From assembly GCA_044223975.1 (NCBI GenBank), contig JBGALI010000005.1, positions 154,443-218,442 of the forward strand: a DNA stretch of 64,000 bases, in the 5' to 3' direction. This document shows, one piece after another, positions 25,341 through 34,024 of this stretch. Below the pieces are notes generated by a model. It was given only the letters and a program-made list of their open reading frames with translations. It did not search any database and had not been told where the DNA came from. Every line of letters begins with the position of its first letter. The stretch's first letter is position 1. Origin of the DNA: CAZCPB01 sp044223975 (GTDB taxonomy: Bacteria > Planctomycetota > Phycisphaerae > Phycisphaerales > UBA1924). Both the position numbers and the translations under genes were made by a program.

Positions 25341-26813
25341 TCAATCCGCGCGGGTGACGGCCGGCGGCTTCCATGTTCCCTCGCCGGGCGGGAGGATGGA
25401 CGGCGCTTCGGCCCTGGGCCAGTAGAGGCGCATCACGAGATAGATCGTGTCGTTGGGGGCGGGGAGCCAGTTGCTTTCCTTGTCGGGGCCAGGGGAATCT
25501 TTCTGGATGTAGATGGTGAGCGAGCCGTCGGAGTTCTTCTTCATGCCCGGGAGCATGGGCGAGTTGATGAGGAAGCGGTTGATGGGGTTCTTGATGAGGA
25601 ACTGGCTCTTGCCGTCGTACATGGTGACGGACCAGAAGGCGTTGACGGGGGGGAGGCCGCCGGCGGGGAAGGTGAGCGTGTACTTGTGCTTGCTGCCGTC
25701 AAGCGTCTCGCCGGTCGAGTCGACGCGGCTCATGGGGTACATGGCCTCGACGGCGTTGTTGCCGTAGATGCCGCCCTTGGCGGCCGCGGCGCGCTTCAGC
25801 CAGTCACCTTTGTAGAACTCGCGATCGCCGAAGAGAGAACCGAGCTTCCAGCCGTTGATGTCCTTCATGCCGGTGGCCAGGTACTTGTCGACCTGGTCGT
25901 CGCCTTCCTTCATCGCCAGCAGGACGGCGGCCTTGTGCTCGAGCGAGAGGTCCTTGAACTTGAAGGTCTTGCCCGGGCCGATGCCGATCGATGCCATGCG
26001 GGCGCGGAGCGCGGCGGTGTCGGGCGTGGCAGGCACGAACTCCAGCGCGGCGTCCAGGTACTCGTAGAAGTTGGCCTTGATGCCCGCGGTGGTGGCCGGG
26101 AGGAAATTGATGGCGGGCGCGGCGGGGGGCGCGGGCTGCTTCAGGTAGGCCGAGAGCGGCTGGGCCTTGTATCCGGCCTGCACCTTCACGACGTTGGGCA
26201 TGTCGTCGGCGTTGAAGAGCTGGGTGCGGAAGATCGTGAGCGCGAAGGGCGTCGTGGACTGGAAGGTCTTCTTGATGGATGCGGGAGGTTGGCCCTTGAA
26301 GTCGGGGCCGGTCACGAGGTAGTCGCCGGCTTCGATGCCCGTAGCGCGGCTGCCGATGTAGCCGTAGTTGTACGCGTTGCCGTCGCAGAGCATGACCGCG
26401 TAGTAGCGATCCTTGGGCACGGCGGGCACGGAGATGACCATCGGCTCGGCGCGGAGGTCCAGCCAAAGCAAGGAGTAGGGCGTGTCGCTGTTGGGGGTGA
26501 CGACGGCGGTGTCCTTGTCGGTGAAGACGCGGGCCTCGTTGACGATCTGGTTGAACGGGCCCTTGTACTGCGAAGAGGTCTTGTCCACGCAGAACTCGTT
26601 CATGACGGCGTAGTTCATCACGATGGGCAGGCCGTAGATGAACGCTTCCTGGGCGATGGCCTTGGTCTCTTCGATGCCGGGGGCGGCGACGCCCTGCTTC
26701 TTGTCTTGCTTTTCGGCCTGCGCGATCGGGTCCTTCTTTGAGTCACAGGCGGTGAACAGGAGCGCGCTCGCGAGCGCGACGACGACGAGGACCTGCGCGG
26801 GTGCGGGTTTCAT
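25341..26813 (-). CDS. DUF1254/DUF1214 lipoprotein
   Basis: A 490-residue exported protein. The signal peptide ends in a lipobox (SALLFTAC, Cys at about 23), so it is probably lipid-anchored. DUF1254 region: AQEAFIYGLPIVMNYAVMNEF, FVDKDTAVVTPNSDTPYS-like block, then a helical middle. The C-terminal DUF1214 region has PPVNAFWSVTMYDGKSQFL, NRFLINSPML and GSLTIYIQKDSPG. Family members are often annotated as membrane or secreted proteins of unknown function. The ATG at 26813 follows GGAG inside the last codons of dnaN, and the gene ends 23 bases before the dnaN remnant, so it sits exactly inside dnaN. Whether it is a recent insertion or an assembly artefact cannot be told here. Confidence 0.9.
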   Translation of the reverse strand: MKPAPAQVLVVVALASALLFTACDSKKDPIAQAEKQDKKQGVAAPGIEETKAIAQEAFIYGLPIVMNYAVMNEFCVDKTSSQYKGPFNQIVNEARVFTDKDTAVVTPNSDTPYSLLWLDLRAEPMVISVPAVPKDRYYAVMLCDGNAYNYGYIGSRATGIEAGDYLVTGPDFKGQPPASIKKTFQSTTPFALTIFRTQLFNADDMPNVVKVQAGYKAQPLSAYLKQPAPPAAPAINFLPATTAGIKANFYEYLDAALEFVPATPDTAALRARMASIGIGPGKTFKFKDLSLEHKAAVLLAMKEGDDQVDKYLATGMKDINGWKLGSLFGDREFYKGDWLKRAAAAKGGIYGNNAVEAMYPMSRVDSTGETLDGSKHKYTLTFPAGGLPPVNAFWSVTMYDGKSQFLIKNPINRFLINSPMLPGMKKNSDGSLTIYIQKDSPGPDKESNWLPAPNDTIYLVMRLYWPRAEAPSILPPGEGTWKPPAVTRAD

Positions 26814-27960
26814 GGGTGTCTCCGCTCTTGATCAGGCCGGGCTTGTTGGAGGCCTTGAGCTCCATGATCACCTCGGGGTTGGGCAGCACCTTGAGCGCGT
26901 CGGTGATGTACGCGGGGTTGAAGCCGATCTCGACGTCCTCGCCCTCGTAGCTGGAGATGTCGACCTTCACGTCCGACTCGCCCATCTCCGGGGCGCGGCT
27001 GGTGAGCTCGAGCTTCTTGGTCTTGGCGGTGAACTTCATCTTCACGCCGCGGGACTCTTCGTTGGTCAGCACGCTGGCGCGGCGGACGGCCGAGAGAAGC
27101 ACATCGCGGTCGAAGGTGATCTTCTTGTCCTGGTCGCGGGGGATGACGTCTTCGTAGGGGGGGAAGGTGCCCTCGACGAGGTTGCTGACCAGCACGGCTC
27201 GGTTGGGGTCTTTGTCGGAGCCGAACGAGAAGAGCACCTGGTTGTCGGTGACGGCGACGTGCACGGGCTCTTCGGCATCGCGGACGAGCTTCTGGAATTG
27301 CGAGAGCGCCTTGGTCGGGATGATGCAGGACATGGGCTTGGCGTCTTTGTCTGCCGTGCCGGAAACGGCGCAGCGGCAGAGGGCCAGGCGGCGGCCGTCG
27401 GTCGCGACCATCTCGAGCTTCTTGCCGTCGCGCTTCATGAGGACGCCGTTGATGGCGTAGCGGGAGTTTTCGCGGGCGGTGGCGAAGAGGGTGCGGGCGA
27501 CGATGGCATCGAGGACGCCGGCCTGCTGGGTGAAGACGGCGCGGGCCTTGGGGGCGCCGGTGCCGCCCTGGACCACGGCCTGGAAGTCGGGGATGGGCGG
27601 GAAGTCGGCGGCGGGGAAGCCAAAGACCTTGAAGTGAGCATCCGCGCCGCGGATGTGGCAGGTGTCCTGCGTCATCTCGATGGTGAGCGTGGGCTCGTTG
27701 TCCTCGGCGGAGACGATCTGGCGGAGCTTGTCGGCGGGTATGAGGGCGTCGCCGGGCTCCTGCACGTCCACCTGGGAGAGCTTGAGCTTGAGCGCGATCT
27801 CGGCATCGGTGGCGCAGAGGGTGAGCTCGCCGACGCCGGCGGTCTTGGTGGCGGTGAGCTTCACGCAGGTGAGCTGGACCCGCGGGCTGCGGGCGGCCAC
27901 GGCGCCCGACACGGTGTTGATGGCGTCGAGAAGGGCGGAGCGATCGCAGATGACTTTCAT
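26743..27960 (-). CDS. dnaN: DNA polymerase III beta subunit (sliding clamp), C-terminus replaced
   Basis: The processivity clamp of the replicative polymerase. 380 residues are normal dnaN: MKVICDRSALLDAINTVSGA, EIALKLKLS, FPAADFPPIPDF, RYAINGVLM, VATDGRRLALCR, VSNLVEGTFPPYEDVIP, RASVLTNEESRGVKMKF and GFNPAYITDALKVLP. After KPGLIKSG the frame runs into the DUF1254 gene and adds 25 unrelated residues (THETRTRAGPRRRR and so on) before a stop. The missing last strand (EFVHVVMPVNLQ) is present at 25274-25318. Loss of this strand should weaken the third clamp domain, so either the protein tolerates it, another dnaN exists, or the junction is an artefact. dnaA is not adjacent. Confidence 0.9.
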   Translation of the reverse strand: MKVICDRSALLDAINTVSGAVAARSPRVQLTCVKLTATKTAGVGELTLCATDAEIALKLKLSQVDVQEPGDALIPADKLRQIVSAEDNEPTLTIEMTQDTCHIRGADAHFKVFGFPAADFPPIPDFQAVVQGGTGAPKARAVFTQQAGVLDAIVARTLFATARENSRYAINGVLMKRDGKKLEMVATDGRRLALCRCAVSGTADKDAKPMSCIIPTKALSQFQKLVRDAEEPVHVAVTDNQVLFSFGSDKDPNRAVLVSNLVEGTFPPYEDVIPRDQDKKITFDRDVLLSAVRRASVLTNEESRGVKMKFTAKTKKLELTSRAPEMGESDVKVDISSYEGEDVEIGFNPAYITDALKVLPNPEVIMELKASNKPGLIKSGDTHETRTRAGPRRRRARERAPVHRL

Positions 27961-28431
27961 GGAGCGGTCCTGGGAGCGGTCTTGGGAAACAAGGGGGGCC
28001 GTGCCGGGAGGAGAGTGTATCGCGGGCGGGACGGCGCGGCGGGAAGGGCGGGGAGCGGTGCAGGGGAGTGGTCAGCGGGCGGCGGGGATTTCGAAAGTCG
28101 GAAGCAGGGGGCTGGTTTTCGACAGTCGAGGTTGAGTCAGTGGGCGGAGGGGGGATTGGGGCCTGAATCTCTGGCATGGTTCTTGCCCCAGATCTTGCCA
28201 CAAGACGGCCCGGAGTTGCTACGCTACCCACGCTCCTCACTGAGCGAGCCCGGGACCGGGCCGGATGGTGTGCCTGCGCACGTCAACCGAATCGGTGCCG
28301 CGTCTGTTTGGTATTCAGTCAGAAGGATGCCTCGCGAGCGCCCAGGGAATGCATCTGCTTCCTGCCGCGGCGGGGCTCATTGAAGATGGTGGCGCGGGGT
28401 CGTGCCCGTGCCGCCGGAAAGGGACTCCCGC
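27961..28431. other. Divergent intergenic region between dnaN and transketolase
   Basis: 471 bases with no plausible gene. I looked for DnaA boxes of the TTATCCACA type and saw none, so this is not an obvious origin. A short TACACT block near 28015 on the minus strand could be a -10 element for dnaN but lacks a good -35. AAAGGGA precedes the transketolase ATG. Confidence 0.4.
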
Positions 28432-30399
28432 ATGTCATTTGAAGCCGCCGTCCACGCCCAGGCGATCGAGCTTGACCGACTTTCACTGGAGATGACCGCC
28501 GCGGCGGGGAGTGGACACCCGACGACGGCCTTGAGCCTCGGGCACATCGTGACGGTGCTGATGTTCCACTCGATGCGCTGGAGCCCGGATCACCCGGGGT
28601 ACCCGACGAGCGACCGGCTGGTGCTGTCGGAGGGTCACGCGGTTCCGATCGTGTACGCGGCGTGCGCGAAGCTTGGCGTGATGGTCGGCAAGGACCCCGA
28701 CAACCGCAAGCGTCTGACGACGGACGATCTGAAGAAGCTGCGTGACGCGTCGAGCGTGCTGGACGGGCATCCGAACCCGATGGAGGGGTTCCCGTTCTTT
28801 GACGCGGCGACGGGCGCGCTGGGGCAGGGGTTGTCGGTTGCCGCGGGCCTGGGGAACGCGGCCCGCCTGGACGAGACGGAGCGTCGGATCTACTGCATCA
28901 TCGGTGACGGGGAATCGCGCGAGGGCCAGATCTGGGAGGCGCTCGACTACATCGTCGACCAGAAGCTGACGAACGTGCTCCCGATCTTCAACTGCAACGA
29001 GTACGGGCAGGCGGACCGGGTGAGCGCGCAGCAGTCGGCGGATGCGCTGACGGCGAAGCTGACGGCGTTCGGGTACGACGTGAAGGTGGTCGACGGCCAC
29101 GCGCCGAACCAGATCAAGAACGCGGTCGACATGTTCGGGACCAACGCGGCCAAGGGCGGCAAGCCGATGGCGGTTGTGGCCAAGACGGTGAAGGGGTGGG
29201 GCGCGCCGTCGATCCAGGGCAACGGGTGGCACGGCAAGCCGCCGACGGGCGATGCCCTCAAGAAGGCTCTGGCGGAGCTCGACGAGAAGCGGATCGAGCT
29301 GACCAGCGCGCTGGCGAGCAGCGACCAGTTCACGATTCAGCCCCCGGCCGAGAGCGACCGGCCCGAGCCCCGGAACGTGGAGCTCGAGAGCCTGAGCGTG
29401 GTGATGAAGAAGTGGGACATGCAGTCGCTGCTGCACGCGGGCAACCTGGCGACGCGCCGGGCGTACGGGATCGCGCTGCGGGCGCTCGGGCACGCCAACG
29501 ACCGCGTGGTGGTGCTCGATGCCGACGTGTCCAACTCGACGTTCGCCGAGACGTTCCGCAAGGACCCGGCCCTGGCGTCGCGATTCTTTGAGTGCAAGAT
29601 CGGCGAGCAGAACATGGTCTCGGTCGCCGCCGGCATGGCCGCGGCCGGAAAGGTGCCGTTTGTCTCGACGTTCGCCAAGTTCGTGACGCGTGCGTACGAC
29701 CAGATCGAGATGGCGATCAACTCGGGCGCGAACATCAAGATCGTGGGGAGCCACGCGGGGATCACGCTGGCCAGCGACGGGCCCAGCCAGATGGGCCTGC
29801 CGGACGTGGCGTGGTTCCGCTCGTTCACGACGATCAAGGACCACCGCGGCAACCCGGGGTGCTACGTGCTCCAGCCGGCGGACGCGTACGCGGCGTACGC
29901 GCTGACCAACGTGATGGCCGAGTACGAGGGCGCCTGCTACATGCGGACGCTGCGCCCCGAGACGGAGTTCATCTACTCCGACGACGTGGTGTTCAACCTG
30001 GGCGGGTTCGAGGTGCTGCAGGAAGGTCGCGACCTGGTGCTCTGTGCCGCGGGGTACATGGTGCACGAGGCCAACAAGGCGATGGAGCTGCTCGACAAGG
30101 CGGGGATCTCGGCGACGCTGGTCGACCTGTACTCGCTGCCGTTTGATGCGCCGGCGCTGCTCGACATCATCGGGGCCAACAACGGCTACGTGATGACGCT
30201 CGAGGACAACTACGGCGGCGGCATCGGCTCGGCGGTGTCGGACGCGCTGACCGAGAGCGGGGACGCGTTCAAGTGCACGCAGGTGCACGTGAAGCGGATC
30301 CCCAAGAGCGCCAAGACGCCCGAAGAGCTCCTGAGCATGTGCGGCATCGCGGCCAAGGACATCGTGAAGAAGGCGATGGAGCTGCTGCAGGTGGCGTGA
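28432..30399 (+). CDS. tkt: Transketolase
   Basis: A thiamine-diphosphate enzyme of the pentose phosphate pathway that moves two-carbon units between sugar phosphates. The 655-residue single chain has all three domains: GSGHPTTALSLGHIV, LSEGHAVPIVYA, DGHPNPMEGFPFFDAATGAL and GDGESREGQIWEA (the ThDP-binding GDG) in the first; IGEQNMVSVAAGMAAAGKVP and STFAKFVTRAYDQIEMA in the pyrimidine domain; and VDLYSLPFDAPALL in the C-terminal domain. AAAGGGA lies about eight bases before the ATG at 28432. It is followed 45 bases later by the sigma factor gene. Confidence 0.96.
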   Translation: MSFEAAVHAQAIELDRLSLEMTAAAGSGHPTTALSLGHIVTVLMFHSMRWSPDHPGYPTSDRLVLSEGHAVPIVYAACAKLGVMVGKDPDNRKRLTTDDLKKLRDASSVLDGHPNPMEGFPFFDAATGALGQGLSVAAGLGNAARLDETERRIYCIIGDGESREGQIWEALDYIVDQKLTNVLPIFNCNEYGQADRVSAQQSADALTAKLTAFGYDVKVVDGHAPNQIKNAVDMFGTNAAKGGKPMAVVAKTVKGWGAPSIQGNGWHGKPPTGDALKKALAELDEKRIELTSALASSDQFTIQPPAESDRPEPRNVELESLSVVMKKWDMQSLLHAGNLATRRAYGIALRALGHANDRVVVLDADVSNSTFAETFRKDPALASRFFECKIGEQNMVSVAAGMAAAGKVPFVSTFAKFVTRAYDQIEMAINSGANIKIVGSHAGITLASDGPSQMGLPDVAWFRSFTTIKDHRGNPGCYVLQPADAYAAYALTNVMAEYEGACYMRTLRPETEFIYSDDVVFNLGGFEVLQEGRDLVLCAAGYMVHEANKAMELLDKAGISATLVDLYSLPFDAPALLDIIGANNGYVMTLEDNYGGGIGSAVSDALTESGDAFKCTQVHVKRIPKSAKTPEELLSMCGIAAKDIVKKAMELLQVA

Positions 30400-30444
30400 G
30401 GATCGGCCGTAGGCGCCACCCGACCGGGGTGGTAGACTGGGATC

Positions 30445-31095
30445 ATGTCTACGGACGCCGCGCCACCGAGCGAAAACCCGCTGGCGGACGGGTCCGCGCG
30501 CGGCTGGAACCGGCTCATCGAGTCGGTCGGGCCGGCGTCGTTGCTCATCGTCATCGAGTCGCGAATGGGCGCCGGGCTGCGGGGCAGGACATCGCCTGAC
30601 GATGTGCTCCAGGACGTGCTGATGGAGGCGTGGTCGTCACGCACGACGTTCGAATGGCGGGGCGTGCAGGCGTTCCGGTCGTGGTTGCTCACCCTGATCG
30701 ACCGGCGACTGGCCGATGCGGCGGACTACTTCGCGGCGCGCAAGCGCGGCGGCGCGGGGATCGGCGTGCCGACGGGCGGCGTGCCCGACGGCGCCGGCGC
30801 GCACACCGCGGTCGAGGGCGTGGTGACGACGACGCCCAGCCGTCTGGCGATGTACCGCGAGCAGGCGTCGGTGATGAACGCGGCGCTGGCCCAGGTGCCC
30901 GAGGATTGCCGCGAGGTGGTGCGGCTGCGCCTGTTCGATGAGCTTCAGTCCGGCGAAATCGCCGCGCGGCTCGACCTTGGCGAGTCGGCGGTTCGTCACC
31001 GCTTCCGGCGGGGCGTCGAGGTGTACAGAAAAGCATTGGAACGGTTCTTTTCCAGCCGCGCTCCGGGCGCGGATTCCGCTCCTGTTCAGGTCTGA
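30445..31095 (+). CDS. ECF-type RNA polymerase sigma factor
   Basis: A 216-residue sigma-70 family protein. Region 2 reads TSPDDVLQDVLMEAWSS with a following FRSWLLTLIDRRLADAA. Region 4 reads VPEDCREVVRLRLFDELQSG then EIAARLDLGESAVRHRFRRG (helix-turn-helix). A variable Gly-rich linker separates them. The Pkn2-type kinase gene follows directly, the arrangement of planctomycete ECF groups that are regulated by a neighbouring Ser/Thr kinase; the direct link is inferred from adjacency. Confidence 0.9.
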   Translation: MSTDAAPPSENPLADGSARGWNRLIESVGPASLLIVIESRMGAGLRGRTSPDDVLQDVLMEAWSSRTTFEWRGVQAFRSWLLTLIDRRLADAADYFAARKRGGAGIGVPTGGVPDGAGAHTAVEGVVTTTPSRLAMYREQASVMNAALAQVPEDCREVVRLRLFDELQSGEIAARLDLGESAVRHRFRRGVEVYRKALERFFSSRAPGADSAPVQV

Positions 31096-31181
31096 CGCTT
31101 CACCCGCGTGCGGTGCGTTCTGAAGTGGTGGGCGGCCGGGGCGTGCCGGCGCGGTCCGGTGCTGACGAGGGGCGTGCTGGC

Positions 31182-33602
31182 GTGTCGAACGACGCCGACG
31201 AGAGTTTTCTGGACGATGTGCTGGATCGCGCGGTGGCGATGATTCAGCGCGGCGTGGGCGTGGATGCCGAGGCCATCGGGGCGGAGCGGCCGCACCTGGT
31301 GGAGCGTGTGCGCGACCAGGTCCGGCTGGCCGAGTGCGCCACGCCACGTCCCCGGGCCGATGTGCCGTCGATCGACGGGTACACGATCGTCGCCGAGGCG
31401 GGCCGGGGCGGTATGGGCGTCGTGTACCTGGCCCGTCAGGAGCGGTTGGGTGGACGGGCGGTGGCGCTCAAGGTCCTATCGGGCTCGTCGTCGCTCTCGC
31501 CTGCCGCGCGGCGGAGATTCAAGCAGGAGAGCGAGGCGGTCGCGCGCCTCCGGCACGCCCACATCGTCGCGGTTCACGACGTGGCGCCCGCGTCCGGACC
31601 ACCGGCGTACGCGATGGAGTGGGTGGAGGGTCGCTCGCTCGCGGCGGTGATCGAGCGTGCGCGTAGCGGTCAGCACGGCTCGTCCGTCGGGGCCGGCGCG
31701 AATCCGATGGACGTCGTGCGCGGGTTTGTCGCGGGCCAACCGGATCAGGAGCACGCGCGTGGGCCTGAGGGGGCGCTGGCCGCGGAGACGTACACGGTGT
31801 TCGTGTGCCGCGTGGGCGTGGCGATCGCGCGGGCGCTGGAGGCCGTGCACCGCGCCGGGCTGCTGCACCGGGACGTGAAGCCGTCGAACATCCTGATCCG
31901 GCGCGACGGGGTGCCGCTGCTCACGGATTTCGGCCTGGCGCGAGATCAGGACGCGACGCTGGTGACCCAGGCGGGGCAGTTCCTGGGAACGCCGGCGTAC
32001 GCGCCGCCGGAGCAGTTGCGGGGCGAGGGAGAAGCTGTCGATCCGCGGAGCGACGTCTACTCGCTGGGGGCCACGCTGTACCACGCCCTGGCGCTGCGCG
32101 TGCCGTTCGACGGCTCGACCACCGGGGCCATCCTGAGGCAGATCGAGTCGGGGAGGCTGGCGCCGCTGCGCGCGGTCGATGCGCGGCTGCCGCGTGACCT
32201 TGAAACCATCGTCGGGAAGGCGATGGAGCCGGAGCCGTCGCGCCGGTACGAGACGGCGGATGAACTCGCCGAGGACCTTGAGCGCGTGCTGAGCCTGCGG
32301 CCGATCCGGGCGCGGCGCGCGGGGTTGCTGCGCCGGGGGGTGCTGCGGGTGCGGCGGAACCGCGTCGCGCTGCTCGGTGTGGTGGTGGGGGGAACGGCGG
32401 GCGCGGGCGCGGCGATCCTGCTGGCGGTCTGGCTGTTCGTGCTGCCCCCGTTGAGCGATCGAGAAGTGGAGCGGGCGCGGCTCGCGCTGGTCGGGCCGGA
32501 GTACTCGACCTGGTCGGTGCCCAAGGGAGGGGGACGCACGGATTCGGTGCAGGTGAACACGGGGGCGGTGGCGCAGGCGCTGCGGCACTACCAGAGGGCG
32601 CGCGCGCTGGGCGGACGGGATCCCACGATCATCCTGGAGGAGCAGACCCTCAGGCTGGCGCTGGCCCTGGGAGAGAGCGCTGCGGGGCCCGAGATTGAGA
32701 CGTCCGTTGGCCTGAAGCTGGCCACGGAGTACGTCGCTCGATGGCGATCGGGCCCGCCGGTGTTCACCGAGGCAGAACTCGCGAAGGCCGATGCCCTGGA
32801 GCTTCGGGCGCTGGGGCTGATCGCCATGGTTTGCCGTGATTTCCAGGCTTCGGTCGAGGCGTGGTCGCGCCTGGACCCGCTGGCGCCAGATCCCCTGGTG
32901 GAGGCGTCGCTGGGGGAGCTTTACCTGACCAGCGAGCAGCCCGCCCTCGCGTACCCGCACCTGGTCAGCGCTTCTCGCGGCTTCCCGGACCAGGGGTGGA
33001 TTGTGGTGAGTGCCGCGGACGCCGCGGTGCGGCTGGGGCTGCTCAACCAGGCAAGTGTTCTCCTCGAGCGGGCTTCGGGGATGGAGAACCTCGACGGCAG
33101 CGACTCGCTTCGACGAGTGCGCGCCATGCTCAGCTCGTCGCTTGGGCACGATGCGGATGCCGTGCGCGACTTTGAGGTGCTTCGCCAGAGCCGGCGCGTG
33201 CCCGCGGCGCGGCTGGCGTATGCGAACCACCTGCGCGAGCGCGGGAGGTATCTCGACTCGCTCCAGGTGATCTCCGAGGCGTTCACCATGAATCCTTCGC
33301 CGAAGTACTTTCGCCACTTTGCCGCGGCGCTGCTGGACTGGTGGCGCACGCGGTCGGCGTCCGAGCGCTGCCGCTCGCTGCGGCTGCTCCTGTGCGGAGA
33401 GGCGTGGCACCGGCACATGGCGGTTCTTGCGGTGGTGCAGGGGTACAACGTGCGTGCAATCGACTCGACCCCGGCCGCGGCGGGGGCCCGCCCCCGGCGG
33501 CGTTCGGCGCTCGACGGCACGCTGCCCCCGCCTCCGGCGTGGGACAACCTCAGGCTGGTGCCGGTGGCCCGGGAGCTGCTGGACAGCAGCACTCGGCGAT
33601 GA
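31182..33602 (+). CDS. Membrane Ser/Thr protein kinase with helical-repeat C-terminus
   Basis: A roughly 806-residue kinase. Kinase domain: GRGGMGVVYLARQERLGG, VALKVL, LLHRDVKPSNILIRRDG, DFGLARD and APPEQL. A juxtamembrane helix (VALLGVVVGGTAGAGAAILL) follows at about residue 400, then a soluble region of about 380 residues with TPR-like helical pairs (ASVEAWSRLDPLAPDPLVEASL, YLTSEQPALAYPHLVSASRG). The GTG at 31182 follows GAGGGGCG; an upstream GTG at 31113 would add 23 residues. Together with the ECF factor it probably forms a kinase-controlled transcription switch. Confidence 0.9.
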   Translation: MSNDADESFLDDVLDRAVAMIQRGVGVDAEAIGAERPHLVERVRDQVRLAECATPRPRADVPSIDGYTIVAEAGRGGMGVVYLARQERLGGRAVALKVLSGSSSLSPAARRRFKQESEAVARLRHAHIVAVHDVAPASGPPAYAMEWVEGRSLAAVIERARSGQHGSSVGAGANPMDVVRGFVAGQPDQEHARGPEGALAAETYTVFVCRVGVAIARALEAVHRAGLLHRDVKPSNILIRRDGVPLLTDFGLARDQDATLVTQAGQFLGTPAYAPPEQLRGEGEAVDPRSDVYSLGATLYHALALRVPFDGSTTGAILRQIESGRLAPLRAVDARLPRDLETIVGKAMEPEPSRRYETADELAEDLERVLSLRPIRARRAGLLRRGVLRVRRNRVALLGVVVGGTAGAGAAILLAVWLFVLPPLSDREVERARLALVGPEYSTWSVPKGGGRTDSVQVNTGAVAQALRHYQRARALGGRDPTIILEEQTLRLALALGESAAGPEIETSVGLKLATEYVARWRSGPPVFTEAELAKADALELRALGLIAMVCRDFQASVEAWSRLDPLAPDPLVEASLGELYLTSEQPALAYPHLVSASRGFPDQGWIVVSAADAAVRLGLLNQASVLLERASGMENLDGSDSLRRVRAMLSSSLGHDADAVRDFEVLRQSRRVPAARLAYANHLRERGRYLDSLQVISEAFTMNPSPKYFRHFAAALLDWWRTRSASERCRSLRLLLCGEAWHRHMAVLAVVQGYNVRAIDSTPAAAGARPRRRSALDGTLPPPPAWDNLRLVPVARELLDSSTRR

Positions 33603-34024
33603 CGGAAGGTTGGGTTGGTGCGAGGCCGCGGCGCCCGCAGGATTTCCTCCCGACCCGCGGCGCATTTACAAGCGGATTCCGCTTCTCTGATGGACGCGCT
33701 CCACCGCGCTCAAAGTCTTGGCGCGTCCACGAAGGGAGCGAGTGATGGTGCGCCCGAGGTCCGTTGTTTGTCACTCAACCGCGGCCCCGCTGGCCCTCCT
33801 GCTGGAGTGTGGGCAATGCGCGAGGCGTTGAACTCCGTGAGGCGCTGGGCGGAAGCGGGGACGGCGGACATGTACGGCTGGGATCGAGGCACGCGAGCGC
33901 ACATCGTGCCGGGAGGCGAGGGCGTTGGCGGTATTGGGCGGTCCACGCAACAAGCGGCGAGAGACATTTTCCCCGTATGAAGGTGGAGTTGCCTTAAGGG
34001 TCAATTCAGAAGGGAGCGTATTTC
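33603..34024 (+). other. Intergenic region upstream of the LamG-dockerin gene
   Basis: 422 bases of lower coding character between the kinase stop and the next start. Small open frames here have no recognisable content. AGAAGGGAG just before 34025 is a good ribosome-binding site; no confident promoter is seen. Confidence 0.35.

Noticed and set aside
33603..34000. Several short open frames between the second kinase and the LamG gene
   Set aside because: Overlapping frames on both strands, no ribosome-binding sites and no conserved motifs.
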